Part shown: positions 6,694 to 13,669 of the stretch, in pieces
Layout of the letters: each line of letters begins with the position of its first letter
Numbering within the stretch: position 1 is the stretch's first letter
DNA from: a virus
Direction: 5' to 3' (one strand)
IMG/VR virus record: IMGVR_UViG_3300033182_001115
Coordinates: 1-27,573 of that record
DNA: 27,573 nt
Notes under the pieces: model-generated
What the model was told of the DNA's origin: nothing
Database searches by the model: none
The model's input: the letters and a program-made list of their open reading frames with translations, nothing else
Position numbers and translations under genes: made by a program

Positions 6694-7371
6694 TCAGATT
6701 TTCCCAGCGGCCCAGATAACCCGACCGATGACCTCAATCTCCGACAGCGACCGCTCGACACTGGGATAGACGGAGCGATTATCAGAAATAATGGTGACGC
6801 GGCCGGTTTGCGACGCGCGCCCGATTCTCTTGACCAAAAGCGCATCGCCATTGTCGCGGATCACGAAGATGCCGTCATAACTCAGGTCGCGCTTCGAGAC
6901 GTCAACCATGACGATGTCATCATCACTCAGCGTCGGGAACATGCTGTCCCCCTTGACCGATATGATCCTGAGATTCTTGGGAGATGTCGTGGTCAAATAC
7001 GTAAGATAGCCAGGAGGGAACGCCAGTTTGCCGACGGCATCTTCATAAACGATGACCGCCCCGTCACCCGCCGAGGCCTCAACATTGTAGATGGGCACAA
7101 GGTCGTCTTCGACCTCATCCTCATAGCTCCCCGGCGGCAAGCCAGCGAGTTCCATAACCTCCGACCGGGGGATACCGTGCTCTGCCAACGCATCCGCAAA
7201 GGCCTCCGCCTCGCGCATTGGCAGGATGTCGCCCTTGAAGCGGTCCGGGCTTTCATAGTGCAAATAGCCCGAAGGAGATTTGCCGACCCGCTCGGCCATG
7301 GCCCGGACTGACAGCCCAGAGCGTTCCCGGATGGCCTTGAGCCGTTCTGCGGTGGTCGTTTTTTGTTCCAT
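6694..7371 (-). CDS. CI-type repressor: XRE HTH plus S24 peptidase (225 aa)
   Basis: Residues ~8-40 (AERLKAIRERSGLSVRAMAE) form an XRE-type helix-turn-helix. The C-terminal S24 domain carries GDSMFPTLSDDDIV with the nucleophile Ser at ~143 and ALLVKRIG with the general-base Lys at ~181. An Ala-Gly pair at ~101-102 (VEASAGDGA) is a plausible self-cleavage site between the domains. Such repressors keep the lytic promoters off and are removed by RecA-stimulated autocleavage after DNA damage. The gene lies between two matching operator-like sites and two outward promoters. On its own strand, GATAAG a few bases before the ATG could be a weak -10, but I see no good -35. No Cro-like HTH gene faces it. 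Confidence 0.93.
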   Translation of the reverse strand: MEQKTTTAERLKAIRERSGLSVRAMAERVGKSPSGYLHYESPDRFKGDILPMREAEAFADALAEHGIPRSEVMELAGLPPGSYEDEVEDDLVPIYNVEASAGDGAVIVYEDAVGKLAFPPGYLTYLTTTSPKNLRIISVKGDSMFPTLSDDDIVMVDVSKRDLSYDGIFVIRDNGDALLVKRIGRASQTGRVTIISDNRSVYPSVERSLSEIEVIGRVIWAAGKI

Positions 7372-7408
7372 TTGGCTCTTATCGCAAGTCTGTCCGCAAA
7401 AGTCCGTG

Positions 7409-7425
7409 CGTTAAAAGCGAACAAA
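7409..7425. promoter_or_regulatory. Operator-like site, right of the repressor gene
   Basis: CGTTAAAAGCGAACAAA matches the left site at 15 of 17 positions and ends 4 bases before the TTGACA -35 of the right promoter. Its second half, GCGAACAAA, occurs again at 7566-7574 inside the leader gene and may be a weaker third site. CGCAAAAGTCCGTGCG at 7395-7410 also has a counterpart in the left region (6568-6582). Confidence 0.5.
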
Positions 7426-7429
7426 TGGT

Positions 7430-7458
7430 TTGACACCACGTTCGCAAATGGCGGATAT
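7430..7458 (+). promoter_or_regulatory. Right early promoter
   Basis: A perfect -35, TTGACA (7430-7435), is followed 17 bases later by GGATAT (7453-7458). Transcription should begin around 7464-7467, which coincides with the ATG of a small gene at 7467, so the transcript may be leaderless. It is the best promoter match I see in the window and drives the replication operon. The adjacent operator-like site suggests CI control. Confidence 0.65.
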
Positions 7459-7466
7459 ATGCGGTC

Positions 7467-7610
7467 ATGAACCATTCGGCGCCTCACGTCCAGTGCAACT
7501 CCCACATCTGCGCTCTAGGACAGCTGCTTTGCGCGCGCCCATCGACGACAACGCAAGCGCGTTTCGCGAACAAAGATGGGGAACATATCGTGAACGAGAT
7601 CGTGCAATGA
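7467..7610 (+). CDS. Possible leaderless 47-aa microprotein
   Basis: The ATG lies 8 bases after the predicted -10, where transcription should begin, so no ribosome-binding site can exist and translation would be leaderless. The frame ends with a TGA that overlaps the next ATG as ATGA (7607-7610), the coupling used throughout this phage. The product starts MNHSAPHVQCNSHICALGQL and ends RFANKDGEHIVNEIVQ. It has three Cys in the first half and no HTH or membrane segment. It may serve mainly to deliver ribosomes to the DUF3102-like gene, which otherwise has a poor ribosome-binding site. It occupies the position of Cro but does not look like it. Confidence 0.5.
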   Translation: MNHSAPHVQCNSHICALGQLLCARPSTTTQARFANKDGEHIVNEIVQ

Positions 7611-8512
7611 ACAAACTTGGACATAATGAACGCTCTTATCGCCTGGATGTGCTCGCCGCAGACGCGCGGCGTGGGTTGGAACATGTCACGAAGGGCGAAG
7701 AACGCACCATCGGGGGATGGCTCGCTTACGGCCATGCGCTGAACGAGGGGCGCGCACTCTTTCCCGGGGATCGGGAATTCGGTGAATGGGTTCATGCAAA
7801 TGCGCTCCGACAAGTTGTCGGTGCGGACGGATCCTTGCGCGACATTCAAGATCCCGAGCGTGCTGCTGCCATGTGGGCTGCCGCCAATGCCGACCAATTC
7901 GAGCAAGCCCGCCTGCGCGGCAACCCGCGCACGATCCGGGGTATTCACGCCAAATGGAAAGAGATCGAGGCCGAGCGAGACGCCGCGCGGTGCGAGCACG
8001 AGCGCCAGACGCAGCAAGAGGCAGAACGCCAGGCCGGTGCTGTAGAGCCTGAGACTGCCCGCATCACCGACGAAGCCGAGGGGACTGGAAAGATCGAGGC
8101 GCGGCACGCGGCAGTGGCCCGCGCCGAGGCGCCCGCACAGGCTGTGGTCATCGACGAGGCAAAGGCATCTGATCCTGACGCCGAGGCGCGCAAATCTTTG
8201 GCCGTTCTGACCCGCGTGGGTCTGGAAGACGAAGTGCTGGGTCTGCGTGCAGCCTTGGTCGAAGAACAGGCCCGCCGCAGGCAAGCGGAAGCGGAGCGCG
8301 ACGAATGGAGGGCCAAGTTCCAACACGCCACATCTAAGAGCGATCTGGGCCGCTCCCTGGGCCTGGCGCTGCGCCAGCGCGATACGGCAAAGGGCCGTCT
8401 TGGCGAGGAATTGGCCAAGAATGCCCGGCTGGGGCGTCAGGTCAAACGCCTTGAGGCCGAATGCGCCGAGCTTAAGCGCTCTCTTGAGATGCAGGAGATC
8501 CCGCTCGGATGA
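7607..8512 (+). CDS. DUF3102-like coiled-coil phage protein (301 aa)
   Basis: The N-terminal ~110 residues (IGGWLAYGHALNEGRALFPG, then DREFGEWVHANALRQ and PRTIRGIHAKWKEIEAERD) recall DUF3102, a small helical domain in phage and plasmid proteins in which a tiered helix pattern resembles DNA-binding regions. From ~residue 115 the protein is a long Glu/Arg/Ala-rich coiled coil (CEHERQTQQEAERQ, then RRRQAEAERDEWRAKF), ending in another coil (RLEAECAELKRSLEMQ). The ATG at 7607 is chosen because it overlaps the upstream stop; the frame upstream crosses the promoter. The stop overlaps the next gene as ATGA. It may bind DNA or organise replication proteins; this is inference. Confidence 0.8.
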   Translation: MNKLGHNERSYRLDVLAADARRGLEHVTKGEERTIGGWLAYGHALNEGRALFPGDREFGEWVHANALRQVVGADGSLRDIQDPERAAAMWAAANADQFEQARLRGNPRTIRGIHAKWKEIEAERDAARCEHERQTQQEAERQAGAVEPETARITDEAEGTGKIEARHAAVARAEAPAQAVVIDEAKASDPDAEARKSLAVLTRVGLEDEVLGLRAALVEEQARRRQAEAERDEWRAKFQHATSKSDLGRSLGLALRQRDTAKGRLGEELAKNARLGRQVKRLEAECAELKRSLEMQEIPLG

Positions 8513-8769
8513 CGCCGATTCTTGACCGCATACGCGCCCATGGTGGCGAAGTTATCCGCGATGAATGGCGGATCAGGCTGCGGCGGGGTCGGCTGCCCGC
8601 GCCTGCAATCGCTTGGTTGCGCCAGCCGCATATTCAAACGGCGCTGCTCCTGGAAGTCTGGCCTGAGGCGGATGCCTTCGAGGAGCGCGCAGCAATCCGC
8701 GAATATTGCGGCGGTCAAGATCGCGCAGCAGCGGAGCGCGCGGCCTACGGGGAGGTCACCGCATGCTGA
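8509..8769 (+). CDS. Unrecognised small protein before the helicase (86 aa)
   Basis: MTPILDRIRAHGGEVIRDEW then RIRLRRGRLPAPAIAWLRQP is a basic segment that might touch nucleic acid, followed by a helical acidic stretch (LLEVWPEADAFEERAAIRE). It overlaps the previous gene by ATGA and the helicase by 7 bases, so it belongs to the replication operon. A helix-strand pattern at the N-terminus resembles small primase- or helicase-associated phage proteins, but no family is recognised. Confidence 0.75.
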   Translation: MTPILDRIRAHGGEVIRDEWRIRLRRGRLPAPAIAWLRQPHIQTALLLEVWPEADAFEERAAIREYCGGQDRAAAERAAYGEVTAC

Positions 8770-10325
8770 AGTTTCAGCCTCCAAAGGCGATCCAACTGCG
8801 CGATTACCAGGCCGCCGCAATCACAGCCCTGCGCGAGGGCCTTCGCGCCGGCAAGAAACGCCAACTTCTGGTCGCTGGCACCGGGGCCGGCAAGACCCTG
8901 ACCGCCGCGCATATTCTGTATGAGGCGGCCCAGAAAGGCAGCTATACGCTTTTTATCGTCGACCGGGTGGCCTTGGTGGACCAGACCTCAGCGGTGTTTG
9001 AGGCCTACGGCATCCCGCATGGCGTGGTACAGGGCAGCCATCCCCGCTGGTCTCCCAGAGAAAATGTCCAAGTCTGCAGCGCCCAGACCCTCGCACGCCG
9101 GGTTTTGCCTCGCGATCCAGACCTGATCATCGTCGATGAGGCACACTGCCAGTACAAGGGAACCCTCGATTACATGGCCGTGCACGCCGAGGCGGTAAAG
9201 ATCGGCCTAACCGCGACCCCCTTTACCAAGGGCATGGGCCATCACTGGGATGGTGTGGTCAACGTGATCCCAACCCGCGCGCTGATCGAGGCCGGACACC
9301 TGGTCGAGCCGCTCATCTACGCCGCCCGCGCCCCCGACGACGCGGAATTGGGCCTGAACAGCTACGGGGAATTCTCTGACCAATCCGCCACGACGGCGGG
9401 CATTCAAATCATCGGTGATGTCGTCTCGGAATGGGAGGCAAAGGTCGGGGCGCAGTTCGGAGGGCCCGCCAAGACCATCGTGTTTTCGCCCACCGTCGAG
9501 CACGGTCGTGAGCTCTGCGCAGCCTTCGCCGCGGCGGGATATAATTTCCAGCAAATCAGCTATCTGGATCGCTCAGATACGGAGCGCGCCGAAAAGATCG
9601 CCGAGTTCCGCAGACCCGATAGCCTGATCCACGGGCTGGTCTCATGCGGGGTGCTGACCAAAGGTTTCGATGTGCCCGATGTGGCGGTCGGCATTTCCTG
9701 CAAGCCCTATCGCAAGAGCTTGTCGAGCCACATGCAGGAAATCGGTCGGGTGATGCGGCCGCACCCTGATGTGCCCCAAAAGCTGTGGCTTTGTCACAGC
9801 GGCAATATCGAACGCTTCGCGCTCGACATGTTCGACGTCTGGGAGAATGGCGTCGGTCAACTCGACACCGCGACCACGCGCGATAGCACACCCCGCAAGC
9901 GGGATCAGCAGGTTCGTGAACGGGTGGTCTGCCCCGAATGCGCAGGGGCTCTGCGTGGCCCGACCTGTATGGCATGTGGATGGGAACGGCCGGCACGGTC
10001 GCGCATTCATGCGCTCGAAGGGCAATTGCTTGAGTTCAGACGGCCTGAACATTTGGTGCCCCGCGACGGGCTGCGCGCGGACATCCTTGGCGACCCCCGC
10101 AAAGTCTGGGAGGGCGCACTGGCCTATGCAATGGCACATACCCGCAAGAGCGAAGATCATGCCCGGCGTTGGGCCTACGGGATCTGGCGGGGCGTCTATC
10201 CGGGCGCAAGGCTGCCCTTCGGCTGGTTTGAAGCACCAGCGCCGATCCTGCCTGATCCCGCGGCCTATGCCTTGGCCGAGCGCGAGACAAAGCGGTTTCG
10301 CAAGACCCTCCGGAGGATGTCATGA
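8763..10325 (+). CDS. DEAD/DEAH-box (SF2) helicase with zinc ribbon (520 aa)
   Basis: The SF2 motifs appear in order: Q-like QLRDYQAAAI (~11-20), Walker A VAGTGAGKT (~37-45), motif II VDEAH (~124-128), motif III LTATPF (~149-154), then motif V/VI regions GVLTKGFDVPDV and QEIGRVMRPHP. After the helicase core a Cys4 ribbon (CPECAG...CMACGW) appears, then a helical C-terminus. It uses ATP to move on or unwind DNA and is probably the replicative or origin-opening helicase of the phage; type III restriction-like helicases share this core, but no nuclease domain is seen. The ATG at 8763 follows the overlap pattern and leads directly into the fold. Confidence 0.93.
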   Translation: MLKFQPPKAIQLRDYQAAAITALREGLRAGKKRQLLVAGTGAGKTLTAAHILYEAAQKGSYTLFIVDRVALVDQTSAVFEAYGIPHGVVQGSHPRWSPRENVQVCSAQTLARRVLPRDPDLIIVDEAHCQYKGTLDYMAVHAEAVKIGLTATPFTKGMGHHWDGVVNVIPTRALIEAGHLVEPLIYAARAPDDAELGLNSYGEFSDQSATTAGIQIIGDVVSEWEAKVGAQFGGPAKTIVFSPTVEHGRELCAAFAAAGYNFQQISYLDRSDTERAEKIAEFRRPDSLIHGLVSCGVLTKGFDVPDVAVGISCKPYRKSLSSHMQEIGRVMRPHPDVPQKLWLCHSGNIERFALDMFDVWENGVGQLDTATTRDSTPRKRDQQVRERVVCPECAGALRGPTCMACGWERPARSRIHALEGQLLEFRRPEHLVPRDGLRADILGDPRKVWEGALAYAMAHTRKSEDHARRWAYGIWRGVYPGARLPFGWFEAPAPILPDPAAYALAERETKRFRKTLRRMS

Positions 10326-11239
10326 GCTTGGAGGCTGCGATGCACGATGCCTGCACGGCCGTGGGCATCCGCCCGCCGCGGCGGGCAATTCCGGGGCGCT
10401 GGATCGCCTCCCCCGCCGAGGGCAAGGCGGCGAACAATAGCGCGGGTCGCGTGCTGGTCTTTGACGATCGGTCCGGTGGCATTGCCTGGAACTGGATAAC
10501 GCAGGCGCAGCAGCGCTTCACTGCAGACGGACTCGCCGGCTTGCAAGACGTGCGCGCCCCACGTCGTGACCAAACGGCAGAGGCGCTTGAGCGAGCACGT
10601 CAGGCGGCGGCGATCGAGGCGGCCGGGCGCATGGTCGCCGCCGCGCAGCCTGAGCCACATCCTTACCTCGCCAGAAAAGGGTTCGCCGAGGAATGCGGCT
10701 TGGTGCTGGATGCTCCGGAAACCTTCGTGCCCGCGGACAGCGTCTTTGACGGCATGCGCTACCAGATTGGGCAGATGACCGCTCCCTTCCTGATTATCCC
10801 GGGCCGCATCGCGAAACAGGTCGTCACAGTGCAACTGATCGATGCGGACGGCACAAAGTTGAACATGAAGGCCGCCCCAATGGCCGGAGCAACCCATCGG
10901 ATTGCCGCGGGTCGCGAGACCTGGGTCTGCGAGGGGATTGCAACGGCTCTCTCTATCAGAGCCGCCCTTCGCCTCCTGGCGCGCTCCGCCACCATCCTGT
11001 GCGCATTCTCGGCCGCAAATGTTGCCAAGGTATCTCAACGCATCGCAGGCAGCATCATTGCAGCGGATCACGACAGGCCACTAGAGCAACTGCATGGGCA
11101 GGGCACGGGCGCTTTCTACGCCGCCCGTACGGGCCGCGTTTGGACGCAGCCACCTGATCTGGGGGATTTCAACGACTGGCACATGCGCGACGGGCTTCGG
11201 CCCGTAGCCCTGCATCTGCGGGAGGTTCGACCACCATAA
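10322..11239 (+). CDS. Toprim-domain primase-like protein (305 aa)
   Basis: The N-terminal ~110 residues (RRAIPGRWIASPAEGKAANN, then SGGIAWNWITQAQQRFTA) resemble the domain before Toprim in phage and plasmid primase/helicase proteins. The Toprim part shows TWVCEGIATALSI with the catalytic Glu at ~204, and IIAADHD with the DxD-type acids at ~249-251. LIDADGTKLNMKAAPMAGAT between them fits this family. It probably makes primers for phage replication beside the helicase, whose stop it overlaps by ATGA. A CHC2-type zinc finger is missing. The end is a clean TAA, followed by the non-coding block. Confidence 0.88.
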   Translation: MSLEAAMHDACTAVGIRPPRRAIPGRWIASPAEGKAANNSAGRVLVFDDRSGGIAWNWITQAQQRFTADGLAGLQDVRAPRRDQTAEALERARQAAAIEAAGRMVAAAQPEPHPYLARKGFAEECGLVLDAPETFVPADSVFDGMRYQIGQMTAPFLIIPGRIAKQVVTVQLIDADGTKLNMKAAPMAGATHRIAAGRETWVCEGIATALSIRAALRLLARSATILCAFSAANVAKVSQRIAGSIIAADHDRPLEQLHGQGTGAFYAARTGRVWTQPPDLGDFNDWHMRDGLRPVALHLREVRPP

Positions 11240-11915
11240 TGCCATCACATCGCCCGCTGCGTCGTGCGGGCACACTCAGGCTTCAAGCGCATCGCAGCGG
11301 CCTGAGCGGCATGGGGATGGCAAGGTCCCGGTGCAGCGCCGAAAGCCTGCGACATAGGCTCCCCACAGTAGCCCCCGGACAGTGATGGACGGACGCGAAC
11401 GAGCCACACGACGCCAGACGCCTTGCCCACACTGGACGCGGGGGCACGACCACCCGCAGCCGCCCACGCATGGCCATCGGAGAGCGTGACGCGGTGCCGC
11501 CAGGTCCCGAATGGGAGCGAAGCCACGGTGAAGGGTGACAGCCTGACCCCACCCGCGCCTCACAGCGCAGCCGCTCTGATGGTGTGTGTCTGCGTGTCCC
11601 GAGGTCCCAAGACCGAAAACAGCAGCACCCTTCGTCCCGACGACGGGCGAAGTGTGCCCAACGGAACCCTCAGAACCCAGCCCGAAGGACGCTGGGTGAG
11701 CTCACGAGGATCAGAGCAGCATGAGCAAAAACAGCATCGGCTGACCGCTGCGCGCGTCGCGTCCGACGCCAAACAGCAGCCCGCTTCAATGGGGTCGGCG
11801 CGCAGGACGCCCAATGCCTGCGGAGATTTCGATCCGACGACGGCGGCCGATACCGCCAAACATCAACCGCCGTCGCCTTCCACCCCAAGCAGCCAACCAG
11901 AAGAGGAGACCACCC
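11240..11915 (+). ncRNA. Candidate large structured non-coding RNA region (~676 nt)
   Basis: No convincing gene lies here: the long frames on either strand read as Arg/Pro/His/Ser-rich chance sequence and lack ribosome-binding sites. Hairpins are frequent. Perfect or near-perfect stems include 11252-11257/11266-11271, 11275-11281/11300-11306, 11344-11348/11356-11360 inside 11313-11317/11360-11364, 11505-11508/11513-11516 with a GAAT loop, 11630-11639/11644-11652, 11675-11681/11691-11697, and 11748-11755/11798-11805. Near the end, 11839-11846 can pair with either 11853-11857 or 11867-11874. The block lies inside the right early operon, between primase and RuvC. Large phage RNAs such as GOLLD and ROOL are the natural comparison. 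Single 5-8-bp stems are expected by chance in such GC-rich DNA, so the case rests on density and absence of coding. RNA boundaries are not known. Confidence 0.45.
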
Positions 11916-12452
11916 ATGGCTTACCCGACTCTGTCCGGCATCGACGCCGGCACAACCCCGAAAATGCCATCGCATTTGGCACCGAACCATACAGTCTTAG
12001 CGCTGGATCTAGGCACGACCACAGGCTGGGCGCTGCGTGCCTTCGATGACCTCATCACCAGCGGAACTGCCAGCTTCAAGCCCAGCCGCTATGATGGGGG
12101 CGGCATGCGCTATTTGCGGTTCACCAACTGGCTCACCGAGATCGATCGGCTCTCTGGACCAATCGAGGCGATTTATTTCGAAGAGGTCCGCCGACATGTT
12201 GCAACGGACGCAGCCCATGTCTTTGGTGGTTTATTGGCTGTCCTCACCAGCTGGGCGGAGTTGCGGGGCGTACCGTATCAGGGCGTGCCGGTCGGGACCC
12301 TCAAGAAATTCCTCACGGGCCAAGGCAATGCCAACAAACAGGCCATGGTCGACGCAGTACGCATGCGCGGGTTCAGCCCCGCCGACGACAACGAGGCCGA
12401 TGCCATCGCCATCCTGCTGTGGGCGATCGAGACGCAGGGAGGGCTGGGATGA
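11916..12452 (+). CDS. RuvC-like Holliday junction resolvase (178 aa)
   Basis: The RNase H fold begins with VLALDLGTTTGWAL, the first catalytic Asp being ~31. IEAIYFEEVRRHVATDAAHV follows, with Glu at ~89-90, and the final acids come in PADDNEADAIAILLWA at ~157-163. KKFLTGQGNANKQAMVDAVR is typical of phage and bacterial RuvC relatives. It cuts branched DNA before packaging or after recombination. The start at 11916 has a good ribosome-binding site (AAGAGGAGA, 7 bases upstream); the first 22 residues before the fold are loose. It is the first gene after the non-coding block and overlaps the next gene as ATGA. Confidence 0.9.
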   Translation: MAYPTLSGIDAGTTPKMPSHLAPNHTVLALDLGTTTGWALRAFDDLITSGTASFKPSRYDGGGMRYLRFTNWLTEIDRLSGPIEAIYFEEVRRHVATDAAHVFGGLLAVLTSWAELRGVPYQGVPVGTLKKFLTGQGNANKQAMVDAVRMRGFSPADDNEADAIAILLWAIETQGGLG

Positions 12453-12658
12453 TGGGCATGCGGTTCACACCCAATGGGTATGGCGGCAACCGCCGTGACC
12501 CAGAACAGGTCAAGCGCGATGGCTGGCACGAGCAGGGCGTATTGGCTGTCAGTGTGGATGATCATCGACTGACATGGCCCGAGCGCGAACTCGTCGAACA
12601 GCTGGGCACCAAGCTCTATGGCAAGCGGGCCTCAACCAAGGAGGTGCGCCATGGCTGA
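12449..12658 (+). CDS. Small phage protein (69 aa)
   Basis: The start ATG overlaps the RuvC-like stop (ATGATG at 12449). The product has MRFTPNGYGGNRRDPEQVKR, then DGWHEQGVLAVSVDDHRLTW and PERELVEQLGTKLYGKR. This is a polar soluble protein with a short helical C-terminus. I recall similar small proteins between RuvC and DUF6362 genes in related prophages but no function. Its end overlaps the next start by 8 bases, so translation is probably coupled. Confidence 0.75.
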   Translation: MMGMRFTPNGYGGNRRDPEQVKRDGWHEQGVLAVSVDDHRLTWPERELVEQLGTKLYGKRASTKEVRHG

Positions 12659-13037
12659 TCGTACCTGGACCGCCGACGACGTCGCCGATCATTTCGAGGA
12701 GGCATTCCGCACCCTGCGCAAGCTGCCGCCGGTGAAGGTGCAAGGGTTTTTCAACGCCTGGCCGCAGATCATACGGTCGGACAAGGAGATACTTGCGATG
12801 GAGCCCGAGCCCATGCGTGTCCGCCCTTCGACCGCGGCCATCACGCGGCTGGAGCAGACCTTTGACTGGGTGCTGTGGATCGGCGAGGACGAACGTCGCC
12901 TGATCTGGTGGCGCGCTGCCCGCCGTCCCTGGAAGGAGATCACCTACGAATTGGGCGTTGATCGCAGCACGGCCTGGCGGCAGCACAAGCTCGCGCTGAC
13001 CAAGATTGCGACCCGGCTCAATGCTGCAGCTGCATAA
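12651..13037 (+). CDS. DUF6362-like protein with C-terminal HTH (128 aa)
   Basis: TWTADDVADHFEEAFRTLRK, then LPPVKVQGFFNAWPQIIRSD and TFDWVLWIGEDERRLIWWRA match a family I know as DUF6362 in alphaproteobacterial prophages. The last 40 residues (RRPWKEITYELGVDRSTAWR, then QHKLALTKIA) look like a helix-turn-helix of the sigma-70 region 4 or terminase small-subunit type. It closes the early operon directly before terminators and the late region, which would suit a regulator of late genes, but this is inference. The start at 12651 overlaps the 69-aa gene by 8 bases. Confidence 0.8.
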   Translation: MADRTWTADDVADHFEEAFRTLRKLPPVKVQGFFNAWPQIIRSDKEILAMEPEPMRVRPSTAAITRLEQTFDWVLWIGEDERRLIWWRAARRPWKEITYELGVDRSTAWRQHKLALTKIATRLNAAAA

Positions 13038-13058
13038 AGTGTTGCAACACTTTTGTTT
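13036..13058 (+). terminator. Palindrome with T-tract at end of early operon
   Basis: AAAGTGTTGCAACACTTT (13036-13053) is a perfect 18-bp palindrome that begins in the stop codon of the DUF6362-like gene and runs into TTTTGTTTT. As RNA it gives a 7-bp stem with a TGCA loop followed by U residues, a plausible intrinsic terminator. The DNA symmetry means it could also bind a dimeric protein. Confidence 0.5.
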
Positions 13059-13099
13059 TCGACAGATGCAACAAATTCATGCTATGTGAAGCATATGAT

Positions 13100-13139
13100 G
13101 GGGAGAGTACGTCGCGGAGACGTCTCTCCCCGTTTTCGT
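13100..13139 (+). terminator. Strong intrinsic terminator before the late region
   Basis: GGGGAGAG (13100-13107) pairs with CTCTCCCC (13124-13131), and inside it ACGTC (13109-13113) pairs with GACGT (13119-13123), with a single extra T at 13108 and a five-base loop. GTTTTCGTT follows. The 13-bp stem is far beyond chance. It would stop early transcription about 530 bp before the methyltransferase. Confidence 0.75.
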
Positions 13140-13669
13140 TGGTGGATACCCCGGTGGCCTCCGGGGTCCAGTGTGGAATCCAGTCAGGGTCTAGCGGGGC
13201 TGTGGAACGGTTCGAACGGGTGGTTTCTGAGGGGTAAATGCCAACCGCTTGCCTTGATGAAAACCGTCTCTGAATGGTGTGAGAGAACGGGTGTTCGGGT
13301 GCAAATGGTGACCGGTTTTCCAGAAAAAACTGTCTCCGCTCAAAATGCTGCGCCGCGTAACCCATTGAAATTGAACGGGTCCCTCCTGTTCATGACCGTA
13401 TTCGGGGGGGCGAGGCTCGGGACTTCGCTAGCGTCAGGGCGATTTTTTTGGGAGTCCACCCCGGTCGGAATCCACCCTTGAGCGACTAAAATATTCGTAA
13501 AATCAGTGGTCTAGGTGGACCCCGCAGGTGGATACCTGCTGGACTCCGGAAGCCAGCTGGAATCCACCCTGGGGTCCACCTGCGGAATCCAGCCGGACCC
13601 CACCGTAGGAAGCCACCGCGCTGCCCGTCGATGGGCGCGCGTGCCAATCTATCGAACAGGATTATCCCC
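13140..13669. repeat. Non-coding stretch with GGANNCC repeat array
   Basis: No gene is supported here. The motif GGNNNCCASC, often GGAATCCA, recurs. Nine close units start at 13514, 13527, 13541, 13548, 13559, 13571, 13584, 13595 and 13608, mostly 11-14 bp apart, about one helical turn. Earlier clusters lie at 13141-13182 and 13451-13477. GGTGGATACC occurs exactly at 13141-13150 and 13527-13536, and GGAATCCA exactly four times (13175, 13467, 13559, 13584). GAACGGGT is also repeated three times in 13200-13385. An AT-rich stretch at 13485-13505 could hold a promoter, but the elements are weak. The array ends about 50 bp before the ParB-methyltransferase gene. Possible roles are a protein-binding or packaging-initiation site. 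Confidence 0.6.

Noticed and set aside
7484-8326. 280-codon minus-strand frame
   Set aside because: Antisense shadow of the DUF3102-like coiled-coil gene.
11239-11489. Two tiny frames (48 and 34 codons) chained by TAATG and TGATG after the primase gene
   Set aside because: The overlaps look like the phage's coupling, but the peptides are strongly Arg/His/Pro-biased and the hairpins cross them. I think chance is likelier, though not excluded.
11245-11859. Minus-strand frames of ~90-100 codons in the same block
   Set aside because: No ribosome-binding sites, low-complexity products and opposite to the operon direction.
11423-12049. 208-codon plus-strand frame across the non-coding block
   Set aside because: The product is Arg/Ser/Pro-rich with no folded pattern, has no ribosome-binding site, and overlaps the first 45 codons of the well-supported RuvC-like gene in another frame.
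13400-13449. Possible terminator before the T7 run at 13443-13449
   Set aside because: Only a 4-bp stem (TCGC/GCGA) precedes the T residues; too weak to call.
13053-13481. 142-codon plus-strand frame after the early operon
   Set aside because: It runs through the strong terminator hairpin at 13100-13131, has no ribosome-binding site, and its Trp/Pro pattern is caused by the GGANNCC repeats.
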